From contig QNGE01000884.1 of assembly GCA_008508345.1 (NCBI GenBank), positions 71,418 through 135,417 of the forward strand: a stretch of 64,000 nt of DNA, in the 5' to 3' direction. Below are positions 1-12,257 of the stretch, piece by piece. The translations under genes were made by a program, and so were the position numbers. Origin of the DNA: Paragonimus westermani. Its lineage: Eukaryota; Platyhelminthes; Trematoda; Plagiorchiida; Troglotrematidae. Each line of letters begins with the position of its first letter. The first letter of the stretch is position 1. The notes below the pieces were generated by a model. It saw only the letters and a list, made by a program, of their open reading frames with translations, was not told the origin of the DNA and made no database searches.

Positions 1-746
1 CTGTAATATTTGCCGTCCTGCTTTGCTGGTCCGCACTCACTCATGTAGAAGATTTCACCATCAGCAGAGATAAGACGATAACCTAATGGAAACACTCATG
101 TATAACATACATTTGGGAGTGTGACTGTCATCAGACCACAGCTGAAACTTGTGTATAACGTTTCAGTATTGTCATTATATGAAAAGTGAACAACTGTGTG
201 CACAGAAGCTAAGGTTTAGTAACTGCTTCGGCTTCACTGCCTACGTTTCAGTTCCACCATTCTGTCCGGAACAGTGCAAATATCCTCGATGCTGCTACTC
301 CACCGGACCAAGTGCCTTGCGTGTGCAAACCAGCTGGTCTGCAGCTATCGATCAGGGAACGACCGACAAGTGGTAACTGAAGCGAGCAAGTACGTCGTGA
401 CTCAAAAGTCAAACGTTAATTGCAGCAAAACATGATATCCTTTTCTATTCATAGCAAATAAAGAGGTTAGTGTTACCACTGAAAATTGGTCTTGATGACC
501 GTCGAAACTGTTGTGTTCAAGATAAGAATAATTTGACAACATTCACCAACATACAATCATTGCAGGTTATACGAGATTGGGCAACTGACCACTCTAGTTG
601 AATTAACAACTTTTCAAACAGACGGTGTGGAAGAACTTGTGGATACAAATCACAAGTGTGTTATTCGTGGGACACTTACTGCAGTCAGTTGCAATTCCTT
701 TGCCTAAATGAGAAGACAAACTATCCTGAGACAGACATTGACATAC

Positions 747-817
747 TTTCCAGAATTTTGTCAAAACATCATACCAAGACGTTTTGATGGAATCGCGCAA
801 CTCCGGATACTCCATTG
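747..817 (-). CDS. Candidate internal exon, gene A (leftmost seen)
   Basis: On the minus strand a pyrimidine-rich acceptor (cttcctttttatacag) is followed by an open frame and a GTATGT donor. After two bases the frame reads MEYPELRDSIKTSWYDVLTK and three more residues, 23 codons in all. The peptide is charged and helical-looking. No family is recognised. The entry phase (two bases) does not follow from the exon at 5274-5399, which ends on a codon boundary, so at least one exon is missing between them. The gene must continue beyond the left edge because no stop is reached before the donor. Confidence 0.4.
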
Positions 818-3130
818 CTGTATAAAAAGGAAGCGTATGGGCGGTAGCAAACAATTTAACCGCTGCCTACTTCTTTGAAGCTTCTTAAACCTACTGGCAG
901 CTGCGGAGAATCGTGTATAGTGGTCTTTATTGCCGGCAGATAATATAGAATAAATAAGCTTTGACGCTTGTTTACCCAACTGCAAACCTTCTGATCCCGA
1001 TTTGTTGAATACGTTTAGCCGAAATTAATCAGTTCTGTCCTATTTTGAAGAGTTTTTTTCATGCTTCTTTCTGTGGGGTTCGTTGCTGCGGTTGTTTCTA
1101 CAGTGTACATGTGGCCGAATGGATAACTTAATTGGTAGTAGCTTGAGCTACTTCTAGCATGCCATTTTTTCTATCTTGCTGCGGAAGATCACTCTGTGCC
1201 GAACACCAGATTATGTTATATCGGCGCACACGAAGAGGTATTGTTACGCGTTTCACCATATCATGAGATAACCGTACACAAACACGAAGTAATCTGTGCC
1301 AGCCTTCTATGAAACCGTCTACGGCCAACAGCAGCAACGGGCCTACGGAGGGGGCAATATATTTGGAACGGCGATTTTCAACAGATGTAGTTACTAAAGG
1401 CAACACTACACAAGCTGTCCTAACATTTAACAAACTTCCGTAAACACTGACCTCTCTTTCTCTTACTTACACGATGTTCATCAAATAACTGCATTCGGAG
1501 TTCGCTGGTTTTTGTTAAATTCACAGATTATGTATTACATTATGCTAGTGGAGCATCGTAATCATAGACGAAATTATTCGTTCGTTTTGTCGACCTCCCC
1601 GAACACATATAGCTAGTTGACACTGATTCGTATGTCGACCGATGAGCCGCGATAACCAGTCTTTGCTTTTCCGGTAACCAACGATGCCTATATTTTGTGA
1701 AGGACGATTCAACACTTCCGGTGATTATGTGAATGTGAGGATGAAATTATACAAATAAATTTTATTGCACACTTGCTTGTATTGTACAACAGGTCAGCCA
1801 GTACAGATAAATGGCTGAGTTAATTAAAATTGAAGGAACGTGTAGATAAGAAAGATGTTTTCTCACAAGTAATGGACACCTTAGCTTGCAAAATACTTAC
1901 GTTGTTTTTTGTCAACAGGTCGAACAATTTTCTAAATACCCGGTCTATCTACGTAAACAAATATGAATGTGAAATACAGCCATCTCTACGTTTTTCGTAG
2001 GATCCCGAAATAGCCGTACCGATTTCAGTAGAAAAATCAATGAAGAGGGTGAAATAATTATAAAATACTTCAAAGAGGCAACTTCAGGTGTGCGAGTTCA
2101 TAAATGTTAGTTAAACGCGTACGGTGTAGCCCTCTCTTAAAAAGGACTGTATGGAAAGTTCGTGCTACAGTCAGGAAGCATTTACAAACGACGGATCGCA
2201 GAGTTTGTGGTGCTAACATATTTCATACCATATATCGCCCTAAAACGAATCAGTGTCTACGGCTCGTTGAAGCTTCTGTTATTCACTCAACAAACCCGAT
2301 GATCTACGTCCGAAATCAAATGGTTTTATACTGGTCTGTCTGCTGGGAGTTTTATCTCATTCTCAAAAGCACTCGGGGTTCCTTAACAATTTCATTTTTC
2401 GATCATGTGCTCCTCTAACAGTTTTGGTTTTCAATCAAGTTCAAAAGTGCTTATTGCTATTTTTTCCTCTTCTCACTTAACCACCCATAAAAATAGGACA
2501 TCGTGACGTAACGTTTCTTGTCAGCTTAATGTTGCGTCATTTGAGTGTTTGTTTCCGATTCACGCTAATTCTGACCCTGCTTATCACACCTGCGTTATTC
2601 GCCATTGTTGTCAAGCCTATTCACTATTGACGGAACACATTTTATTGTTAAATTATTTAGCAAGAATTTCACAACCACACTATTGATTCACAGGTATTTT
2701 GATAAGAAAGTGATCTGGCACTAATTGATTTTGAAATGTCTCTTCCTTTGGTAAATCCTTAATGTGTATCTGAGGTTAAAATAATGGCCGTGTCTTACCG
2801 TTATATAGGACTGAACAGTCGGGAGGTGATGGTGCGTGTGGTGAAGCATTAACCTGTTTAAAAATGAGGTTTTCAACTTTCAACCTCATTGGCAAACAGA
2901 ACTTATTGTAATTGATTTTTACAATGAAAGCTGTTGTTTCTTTTTCGCCCAGTGTTATTTCCTCACTTCTGGATTTAGATAAGAATCTACCGTGACGTAG
3001 CTAGCGGCTATAGCTGTTCTTTTGTAATGAAACGTTGAGGATTTCTCCCAAGATAGTGCCGGTAAGATGACTAGCCATCATGATTTCTTAAACTACATTT
3101 TATTCACTAGTAAAAATGTGGCATTTGTGG
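818..3130. other. Non-coding stretch, probable intron
   Basis: I see no convincing exon, repeat or RNA gene here. Short open frames on both strands lack paired splice signals. If gene A is real this is intron sequence. Confidence 0.4.
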
Positions 3131-3137
3131 TTTTTTT

Positions 3138-3470
3138 GAGTGGTTAGAACAGAGCGATTCTGTTTATTCTGCTTTCGAAAGCATCAGGCGAACTGAACAC
3201 TATTCACAATAGGTTGTTGTTGGGAGTTCAAATATGACTGATCGATCATACTTAGTGTGAAGCTAATGGCGCTGTGGTTAACACATTGATCTCATAAACA
3301 TGGAGGTCGGATTGCAGATTGCGATCCGAATAGGAATATACATTAACAGTTATTCCTAATAGAAGCAAAGCTCCAGATTGTTGCCTCTTTTCAAAGTGGA
3401 TTGGCTGAAAGACCTGTCTGAATACAAAGGCTGCGATCAGATGTGAGTGTTCTTCGATTTAGAAGAAAAC
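3138..3470 (+). repeat. tRNA-related interspersed repeat, plus copy
   Basis: This copy contains in order the diagnostic blocks of the repeat family in this window: a leader resembling 'gattctgtttattctgct', 'gaactgaacactattcac', the tRNA-like core around 3270-3310 (gctgtggttaacacattgat, then ctcataaacatggaggtcgg), and the tail 'ggctgcgatcagatgtgagt'. It aligns by eye with the copies at 6243-6655 (opposite strand) and 31085-31440. The core resembles the D arm, a CAT anticodon loop and a degraded T arm of a methionine tRNA. That parentage is an inference. Ends are approximate. Confidence 0.7.
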
Positions 3471-5273
3471 TATTGACAATAACATAAATGTATCGTTATT
3501 GATAAAATAAACAATACGAGCAATGGTACACCATAATACATAAGTAAGTATGTTAAGAATCAACTTATTATTTTCCAGTTTCACTACGTAGTGGATCAAA
3601 GTATTATTATCAGGCTCAGAATAAGAAATTCGGAAAGACCTAATGATTGAACTTTCACTGGAAACGTCCTGAGACGAACAGAATCATGCAATTTGTATTT
3701 ATCATACTGGAATACGAATTCACAAAGTCACCACGATGTTGTAAAGCTCACGGGCTTTAAGTGATCAGTAGTAACAGCGTGTCTGAAGTTATAAGATTAA
3801 AATGTGCTTGGTCCAAAAGTGAAACAAGAACCAGACGAAAGAAGGAAGATGTAACAGTGTTGTTATTCGAGAAATCTTGTTGTTACATTTCAAAATGATT
3901 TTATGCCTGTCAAACAGTAGACTATTCTTTAATCCACGAATTAAACAGGCCCTCATCACATACATAGATAAGTGTGACAGAACCTATGAGAATGTTTCCG
4001 GCCGGTGTATACATGTGATTAAGTGTCATAGGTTGCCTAGTTGTCGGGTAAGTAAACCCACTTTTATGCGATATAACAATGTGATTTAAGATTTGGATAA
4101 GACTCTCCAAACGTATCAAGTTAGATCCTTGCAGCAAAATAATTTAGGCCGACTAGTCGCCCAGCTTTGTGTTAATTTCAAATTAATTCACTTTTCAAAA
4201 AAACACTACTTAAGTGAGTGATGCCCCAAAAATTAAACCCAAAACAACACCGCATACAAAGAGCTTTCACTCTTGTTAAATAAAAACAGTTGCTTCGATC
4301 TTACTACAACCAATTACTCGCATATATATGTATATATTCTTCCAGTAGTTTGGTGTTTGAACTCTGACCATGTTTTCTTGAGACAGTCACTACTCGATAG
4401 GCCGCAAATAATGCAGGACAGAAATATCACATGCGAACTCTCAGCCTTCTTTATCCGTGAGTAATGCGCAGATTGTCCAATTTCACCCAGATAGAACGAC
4501 GTGTTCTATCTACCCTGACAGATGACCTCGCAATTACTGTATTGCCTTCTTTCGGTAGGAGCTGGATTACTCGTCAGTAAGAATACAAAAATCTGCGAAT
4601 GGTTATGGCCAACCTTCAAGCTGTATTAATCAAACTTCTACATTACTGATCGCTTATGGATGAGCTCTTCAAAATGAAAGAAGAGAAATTTGGTGAAATA
4701 AGTGTTTTAATCCAAAAAATCGTCATAGTTGCTAAGCGGAAAATATAATATGACGGATTGTCACTGCCTTGGGAAGCATCTTCACTAACAGAACCTCTCA
4801 AGTTTTGAGCGACAAAAAGCAGGGATTTTGAATTCACCACATATTGGTCATTTTGTCAAAGTCCTGAAAGCTGGTGTCAAGTCGGTTTTTTCTACATGGT
4901 TTTGATGACACCGGATTATTTCAGTGACATCTTTGTCAAGAGAACTTCTTTTGGATTTGTTGGGCCTCGTTTTGGTAAGCTTGTTATTCCTTGTTTGGTT
5001 GAGGTGCGTTTGGTTCGGTTTTAGAAATTCGATTCCAAATTTACCTTCATTTGTCTTTTGCTCTGTCCTGCGATTATTCATAATGAATTTTGCATTGTCA
5101 TTGTTTGGTCACGGTAACTTTCTTGCGTGGTATTGTTTAACACGTTCTCACCTTCATTTGTGCTCAATCGTTTTAATGAATCAGTTTCCCGTTGTCCGAT
5201 TACCGTTCGCAAACTTGTTTTTCTGTACTCCGTTTTGAAAGACATCGAGTGGATCATTTAGACAACCGCTTAC

Positions 5274-5399
5274 CTCACATTCGAAGTGAGAGAACACAGT
5301 TTGTAAATTTGTCAATAATGCCCTATAAACTTCTATCATTTTGATCGTCTTTTCTGACATCTTTTCCGAATCGGGAGATAGTCCCATTAAGTAGGTCAC
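5274..5399 (-). CDS. Candidate internal exon, gene A
   Basis: This is one of the cleaner exons. A ttattcag acceptor opens a 126-base frame of exactly 42 codons, in phase at both ends, closed by GAG|GTAAGC. The peptide starts VTYLMGLSPDSEKMSEKTIK and is rich in Lys, Glu and Leu, as expected of an alpha-helical segment of a large soluble protein. No domain is recognised. Neighbouring gene A exons lie at 12094-12257 (upstream in transcription) and 747-817. The upstream neighbour ends two bases into a codon, so another exon is needed between 5.4 and 12.1 kb. Confidence 0.5.
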
Positions 5400-6242
5400 C
5401 TGAATAACACTTATCGGACTTGTGGATTACGCGTTACTGAGTGAATTACCCTAAATCACCAGGTGCGGATTAGGATCTTCATTGATCATCTGTTAAATTT
5501 ATTGCTACAGAAAATTCGGTAAAATTATATCGTAATAGAAAGTATAACAAAACACATTGACAAAACACGCTTATTAACTTTGAAATTGATTTAGTTTACG
5601 TAACCATTTTTCAAAATTCATTAGGTTTTCGGCAAAAATTAACACGAATTCAGAAGTGGGTTGCTTCTTTGTATAGCCCATTTCGTTGAAGTGGCCAGAT
5701 ATGTTATTTTCTGAGCGATGTGATCAATTTTGAAAAAAAATACGCGGAAACATTTATAACCGTCGGCATTGTTGTCTTCAAAAGGCCTAAGGAGACCACT
5801 TATGAAATAATGAAGTGACGTTTGCCATTTCACCGTATTCTTACTTAGATATGTTTTTCCACCAGTTCACAGAAGGTCAAAGGAATCCAGAGAGTGAAAC
5901 AATTTTTGCACAATCACGTTGCTCCAAACTTGTGCGTATGTGTCAGGTGCGTTCGTGCGTTACGTTGCAGACTACATTTTGCCGTCTGAAGGGCATATAA
6001 ATCACTCTGTATGTGAACCAATTTGTTGCAATCTGTGGTTTCGAGAAAATTCTTCAGGCAAGTTGATTGGAATGATTTATTGGTCGGTGGGCGTACTTTC
6101 ACTTCTGATGGAGCTGGTCTTCCGTTCTTTACATGCATTAATTATCAGCTGACGCAGGACATATAGAAGGGCACTGTCGCAACCAGGAACCAATTTAAAA
6201 AATTGAGATGTTTTGGACTATGCTTATCAAAACCAAAATTAC

Positions 6243-6655
6243 CACGAATTTCAAACTGAACGCCACCGATACTTGATCGCAGCCTTCGCATTCAGATAAA
6301 CCTTTCCATTAACCCACTTCGAAAGAAAGCGCTGAACTCGAGGTCAACTTGGGGCTCATCAGTAATGCATATCCTCGTCCGAGCCGGAACTTGTAATCTG
6401 ACCCTCGTGACTGTGAGACCAACGTATTAACCACAATACCAGCAGCTTCAAACTAGACGTGACTTAACCGTCATGTCTGAACACGTAAACAAAATCTTGT
6501 GTGAATGGTGTTCAATTCACCCGATCGTTTGGAGAATAGAGTAAACAGAACCACTCTGATCACCCCAGATATTAGTCCGCCGATGCGAAACTTTTGAGTT
6601 CGGTCGAAGTTACGGTCTTCATCGAACCAAATTAGCAATGTTTACTGTAAGTACT
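6243..6655 (-). repeat. tRNA-related interspersed repeat, minus copy (longest)
   Basis: This is the most complete copy. Read on the minus strand it begins with 'cagtaaacattgctaatttg', has 'gatgaagaccgtaac', 'gtggttctgtttactctatt', 'cgatcgggtgaattgaacac', the tRNA-like core 'gtattgtggttaatacgttg' followed by a 'ggtctcac' anticodon-like segment, then 'atgcattactgatgagcc' and the tail 'gctgcgatcaagtatc'. It serves as the reference for recognising fragments elsewhere in the window. It lies in an inferred intron of gene A. Confidence 0.75.
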
Positions 6656-6659
6656 GGGT

Positions 6660-9600
6660 TTCGCTGTTCGCTGTCCTCGCATTTACATGAGCTCCGAATT
6701 GTCACGACAAAAAATTCCAACTTCTAATCTTTCTGGGCCGGGTTAATTTCTTGTTTCTACTTGCCAATTCGAAACAGTCTGAACGAGCCTCAGGTAAAGG
6801 TTAAAAGAGTAAAATTGCCAAAGTGGTCTACACAGATGTTTGGCCACAGCCAAGAGATATTAAAACATAAACGATACACGGTCAAACCTCAATAAAACTA
6901 CTTGCATACCTTTCGCGTAAAACATGGAAACACCCTAATGAAAAATGTTCTGCAAAACGGTCTACCATATAGAGCGGAGAAGAATTCGCGTTGGTAATGT
7001 CACTTACCTACACAACACCATTGTCCATCTACGCAACGAGTAATGCGTTGAAAGGTGAGTGTACCTAATGCACACTAGTGGGTTGGAATGTAACCTCAAC
7101 AATTTCGATAATCCATTTTTGAAAATTATTCGGACCCAATGAGCAACCCTTAGTTGTGTCTACAACTGTAAATTGAAGCCGAAAAACTCACTCCACTACG
7201 AGTTGAGTGAAGCGTATTATGAAATACGACACGAAATTTTAATCTTTCAACAAATATTCTGAACTGGTTTAGTCTTTAGTATGTTATATACTGCAGTCCA
7301 ATAAGCCTTCACACTGTTTGTTCGGTTTAACAATATGGCTTAGAATAAATGTGTACACCAGATTTCTCTTAGTTATCCACAGAACCAACCCATTTAGTTA
7401 CAACAGCTAGTCAACTTGTGTTCTCGTCAACAGTGAGACGTTTCAAAAACGATTTTGTGATCAATTAAATTTGCCGCACATTTTAGACCGGTGAGCCTAT
7501 GAGTATATGACATCTGTAAAATCATCCTAATGCCAAGAGCAAATGAGTTTGGAATTTAGATGATGAGGAAGTTTCAGTTGGTAAACATTTCTACAGGTTT
7601 TTAACATATACTTACTTTGATTTCGCATAAATTTGAAACCGTTGAACATTGCCACCTGTAATTGTGTCACAATGCTTTTATGTCCAAAAACTGCCACCGA
7701 TTTTGAAAGTTTCTTATACGAAAAAAAATGGAACAAACTTGATTGGGAGTGTAGTGCTTATTCGTTCCGATTTGGTAGAAGTCATATCATAAACAGAAAC
7801 CTAAGTTTGTGCTCCACTCGAGTATCAACGAGAAACAAATAGAACAACATCGTATCAGGGTGATATTAGAACTTCTCCAAATCAGGAGTAGATCGGCAGA
7901 TGGGAGAGAGCTCGTGATATTTGGAGAGTTATTCATAAAATCATTTCGTCCATCTTGGGGTCGAACATGAATTAGATATACAAAAGGCATCTTCAAAAGT
8001 TAATCAATCAGTCATGAAACGCGATTTGCTATTTATAGCTCTTTTAGACATCTGGACATACCTTGGGGCGTATTGTGTTGGCTACTGGGTTTTTGTCATA
8101 ATTTCGTTTCTTCGAATTACAAAGAACCACTTTCAAAAGGTAAAAGTGGCCATTGATGTTAGCTTGATAGAAAAGTATTTTATATTATTCAACTCTTATT
8201 TTCATCATTTCTCCTAAAGATATCCGGATGGTCCTTTGGGTTTTGTTGCTTACAATTAGGTGTCCTGATGTCATTCTGATAGTTTTGTGACTGATACATT
8301 TAAAATAGCACAATATATGCTGATTTATATTCTCAAATCAGGATTTATCATGTTTTTGAATTAACACAGTTTGTGCTGTTGCTCGTAAGTTATTCACGGG
8401 TTCAACTTGAGACTGTATAATATGTTATTTACGAAAAAGTAATAAGTGGTCTTATGATGACCTAGCGTCATTACAAGCTCATTAATTAGCCTTAGAAACT
8501 GAACATCGTCTACATCAATTTGAATAGGTCTACTATTCGTTTCTTTTATGTCATTCATGATATTACCATGCAGATTATATGTTAAAATACGGCACTATAT
8601 AAGCGACGACTTTGATAAAGCCCCGTAGCAAATTATGAAAGGTTTACGTGGTTATTCTATTGTTATTGCTTAAGTCTACATTTTTTTAACGGTATACCGA
8701 AAGGATATCCAAAACTGATTAGAAACAGTCGAGCTTTAGTGATTTCGGTATCGTGCTAACCGATTTATACCGAAACATTTGTCATCTAACGATCGGGGAT
8801 ATGCACGTCAACTAAGAAAATATGAGGGAACATCCATACCGGACATGACAACGGCTGGATAAATGAGTTTTAAAGTCAGGGCGCAAAAACCACACCAGCG
8901 TGTCAAGTGCACTGAAATATAAATGGATTATAAGTTCACGAACAAGGCATGGTTTTATCAGTAAATGCATTGATGTAGATTGATTTTGTGCGCGACGGTA
9001 CCAATTAAGAATTTACACACGATCAGCATGTTCATTTAAAGTAGTGCTGTAAAAATGGGCCGACATCTTGTAGTACAGTTGAGCACAGCTAGCTTGATTG
9101 CTTTTTTAAGTGAACATCGTCAGGTTCCTGCAAAACTCGTACATATGAGTAGATTGCGTGGTTTCGCATGGAGTACGGCGCAGACCCTGAGTTTATAAAA
9201 TGGAACTGTGATAAAGTTTCCGACATTGATATCCGAACATTCTGCCCGATGTTCACTAATGGATTCCGAAAACGTCGCGCTATTCCAGATTCCAGAAAAA
9301 ATATAATTCGCCGAAACCAAAATTGTCAAAAGAACACAAACACCCCCGCAACTTCGGATCCAGTTATCAGGACTGTCGGCTTTGTATCGGGAGGATGGTT
9401 TGTTTCACACAGTAAAGCAAAGATTTTGTTTAGTTTAACAATCCAAGTTCCCTTTGGTTTAGCTTTCGCGTTTACGTTCTTGTCATTCTCAGAGTATCGA
9501 AAAAATTCAGTCCTTTCCGTTCTCTAACTAACTGATTCATAGTATTTCTGCAGCCGACACTCCCGATTACGCAAGCTGGTTCAATCAGTTTTCCCCGTGT

Positions 9601-11000
9601 TCGATGGATATAACATGGATCAGTGCTGCATTACTGACTACATGAACGTAATCGGTAACCAGGGTGACCTTTCAACACCACAAGTACTACAAGAAATAAA
9701 GAACAAGCTTTTCCTTATTTCAGGCTACCCAAAAATTATCACATCGTTCCTCCAACATACAAGAAAATCAACTCAAAATATCACGTGACTGCAAACATTC
9801 TTCAGGGCGCAATTTTCTGGGTTTTCAAATCCATATGTGAATGGCTTCTCAATATACTATTGTGTTCTTGTCTATGCCAGCCATTGATCGTATCACGCTT
9901 TTCAATTTCAAGTACAATTGATATTGATTTCAACAAGACAGACTAGCAAGACCGATGGGACGGCTTGTAAACCATGAGCTTACTCTGTACCCACTGAACG
10001 TTCTAAGCATAGTCCGACTTCTGGTAGGTCTTATAAGCTTGCAGTTGTTCTGTTTAATCAGGTTCGGTGTTCATGATATAAAACCTAGAGGCTAATATTT
10101 TCTCACATACCAATTATTTTCAGACTGTTACTTTTTGCGGATTTTTGGTTCACTTTTTAACGTCACTGGCTTAAAATAATCACCAAGTCCCCTTCATAGG
10201 TTCTGCTTTACCCAGTGAAGTCTAATAATCTTTAGTTGTAGTCGTCATCATCATAATCATTATCATCGTCGTAGACAGCAATACATCAGTGGTTCACGCT
10301 GATGCTTTACTGTCACATCACCACGAAGGCGAAAAAGGCAAACCCTGCACAGAAATAGAGGAGGGAAAAAAGAGACGAGAAGAGGCCAAACTACTGAAAA
10401 TATAACCACGTCTATACTCATATATTCACCATCCAAGTGCACACAACTTGCAAACAAACAACCAAGAGATAGCCATAAGTAACTTACAGTTTTAGGGAAA
10501 ATTCTTTATCGTTTTAAGCAGGCCACGCACGCATGATTCTTTCTCGAGTCGATTCACTTTTTATGTTCGCACTGTTTTTAGCTATTCTAAAGCCTGTGAT
10601 AATATTCTCGACAACATTACACTCCCCATAAGGTGTTTACCAAATAGGTGTCACATAATAGCATCTTACTGATAAACACTGTTTCACACCGAGCCTCAGT
10701 TTTTTCGTGCAAGCTACCACTAAAGCAAAAATTAAAGTGAGCAAAAATGTCAGAAGTAAACCATTGGTTGACAGTTGCCTACTTATGGACTTTTCTTTCC
10801 ACCATATTTATGCAAAATGTTTATCGTATAACCATTTTGTCAACTAAGTGAATATCTGTTTGACAACGTGATGGATAAGGATGTGCTGATTGTTGTTATT
10901 TGTTTAACTATATGGGACACTGGACTGCTCGGTTTGTGCTCGTCCTATGAAGGTTACCGTTTAGGACACAAATAAAGGGAGGTATTCAAGCAATACAACT
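6660..11000. other. Non-coding stretch, probable intron
   Basis: Only short open frames without convincing splice pairs occur, including the 119-codon plus-strand frame at 9168-9527. I do not recognise it and it ends at a simple stop. An imperfect cat/tca-rich run lies near 10248-10275. Confidence 0.35.
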
Positions 11001-11017
11001 GACCGAGAGGAAAACTT

Positions 11018-11092
11018 CTGCGACTGCTGCGATCAAGTGTGAGTGGTGTTCAGTTTTGGAGTAGCCTAACTACCCGAACCTTCACTACTGAT
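11018..11092 (+). repeat. 3' fragment of the tRNA-related repeat
   Basis: The segment contains 'gctgcgatcaagtgtgagtg' and 'gtgttcagttttgga', and ends 'ttcactactgat', matching the terminal blocks of the fragment at 56690-56762. The tRNA-like core is absent, so this is a truncated copy. Confidence 0.6.
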
Positions 11093-12093
11093 TTTTTTTG
11101 TCATTGGCTGAAATAATCTGCCAAATCCTTTTCTACCGTTAAGGCTAGCACAGACGGCGTGCAGTAACTTGGTCTCATTGGCTGGCCGAGGAAAGGTACG
11201 AAAACATTCTTGGGATTCACATCTGTTAGACGGAGATAGAATGTATTTTACTGGTAGGTTTTCGTTGAAGAGCTCCAATGAGAGCGAACTCGGCTATAAC
11301 GGATTGTCAGTTAGAAACAAGTCAACCCTGTTGAAGGTTGCCCATGCAGTCTAAATACCGAGGCAGACTATGCATACTGAAATGTTAAAATGTGAACCCA
11401 AGAATGTCTCGGGCAACATCATTAATGATTGTACTTCGACTGAAGAAGCTGAACAACTAACAAATGCACATCGTTTCCAGAATTCATTCATTTACCTGCG
11501 TCCTCATCCACTTGAAGTAAAAACTGTACTGACAAACATGGTTCCGTTTGACATTGGTTTTAACCGTCATATGCACTCGTCTAGCCTGTCAAATACCTAT
11601 CAGTATATCCTTGAGTGACTCGCTATATAACTTCTGTGTAATCCCTTTTAATTCAAAATGGCCCTTAGCACACAGATGTGTGCAAGACAATGGTTTTTAT
11701 CAACAATTCAAGAGAAAACTTCACTGGTATTCTGTATTTTCTGTCTGGTTTCCTTTATATACAACCCACAGTTATGAGTCCAAATTTTGTCTCGTCACTG
11801 GTGTTTACTTTTCTAGGCTCTACCCCATCACAACGCTGGACAGATGGACTCTGGCAACGGCGCACAATCCAGCGATTGGGAAATGTTTAAAACAAGTCCT
11901 TCGGCATTACCGTGACCCCTTTTCTATAACCTCTTTAATTTCGATGAGAAATTAAAAAGAGAGTAGAAAAGAAAAAAGCTGAGAAAATATTATATTGTGC
12001 AGTCCAAAGGAGGACTGCGCTTTTGACATGCGGATCGGATGTTACCCAGGTTTTTGTGTTGGAACTCACACGATTGTTTGTCTCAAAACTTAC

Positions 12094-12257
12094 TATCTGG
12101 TTTCGGCAGCCGGCTTCATTTGACGAATGGCCTGTGCACTGTTAGAAGTTAACACGCTTTTTTTCCTGGATGACCCAGCCTCAACGATTTGTTGGTGGTA
12201 CCGAGCCTCTGTGCTTGATGTGCATATGAAGTGTGAGGCTGCATTTACGCGCCCAAT
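12094..12257 (-). CDS. Candidate internal exon, gene A
   Basis: The acceptor 'aactccacctgcag' and a consensus GTAAGT donor bracket 164 bases: 54 codons plus two bases. The peptide begins IGRVNAASHFICTSSTEARY and ends in a polar, Ser/Lys/Ala-rich tract with QMKPAAETR. The start phase (0) agrees with the end phase of the exon at 15362-15459 directly upstream in transcription, which supports joining them. No domain is recognised. Confidence 0.5.

Noticed and set aside
4848..5238. Open frames on both strands with repetitive Asn/Lys/Thr or Leu/Val codons
   Set aside because: The sequence is of biased composition (gt-rich), and no consistent splice pair was found.
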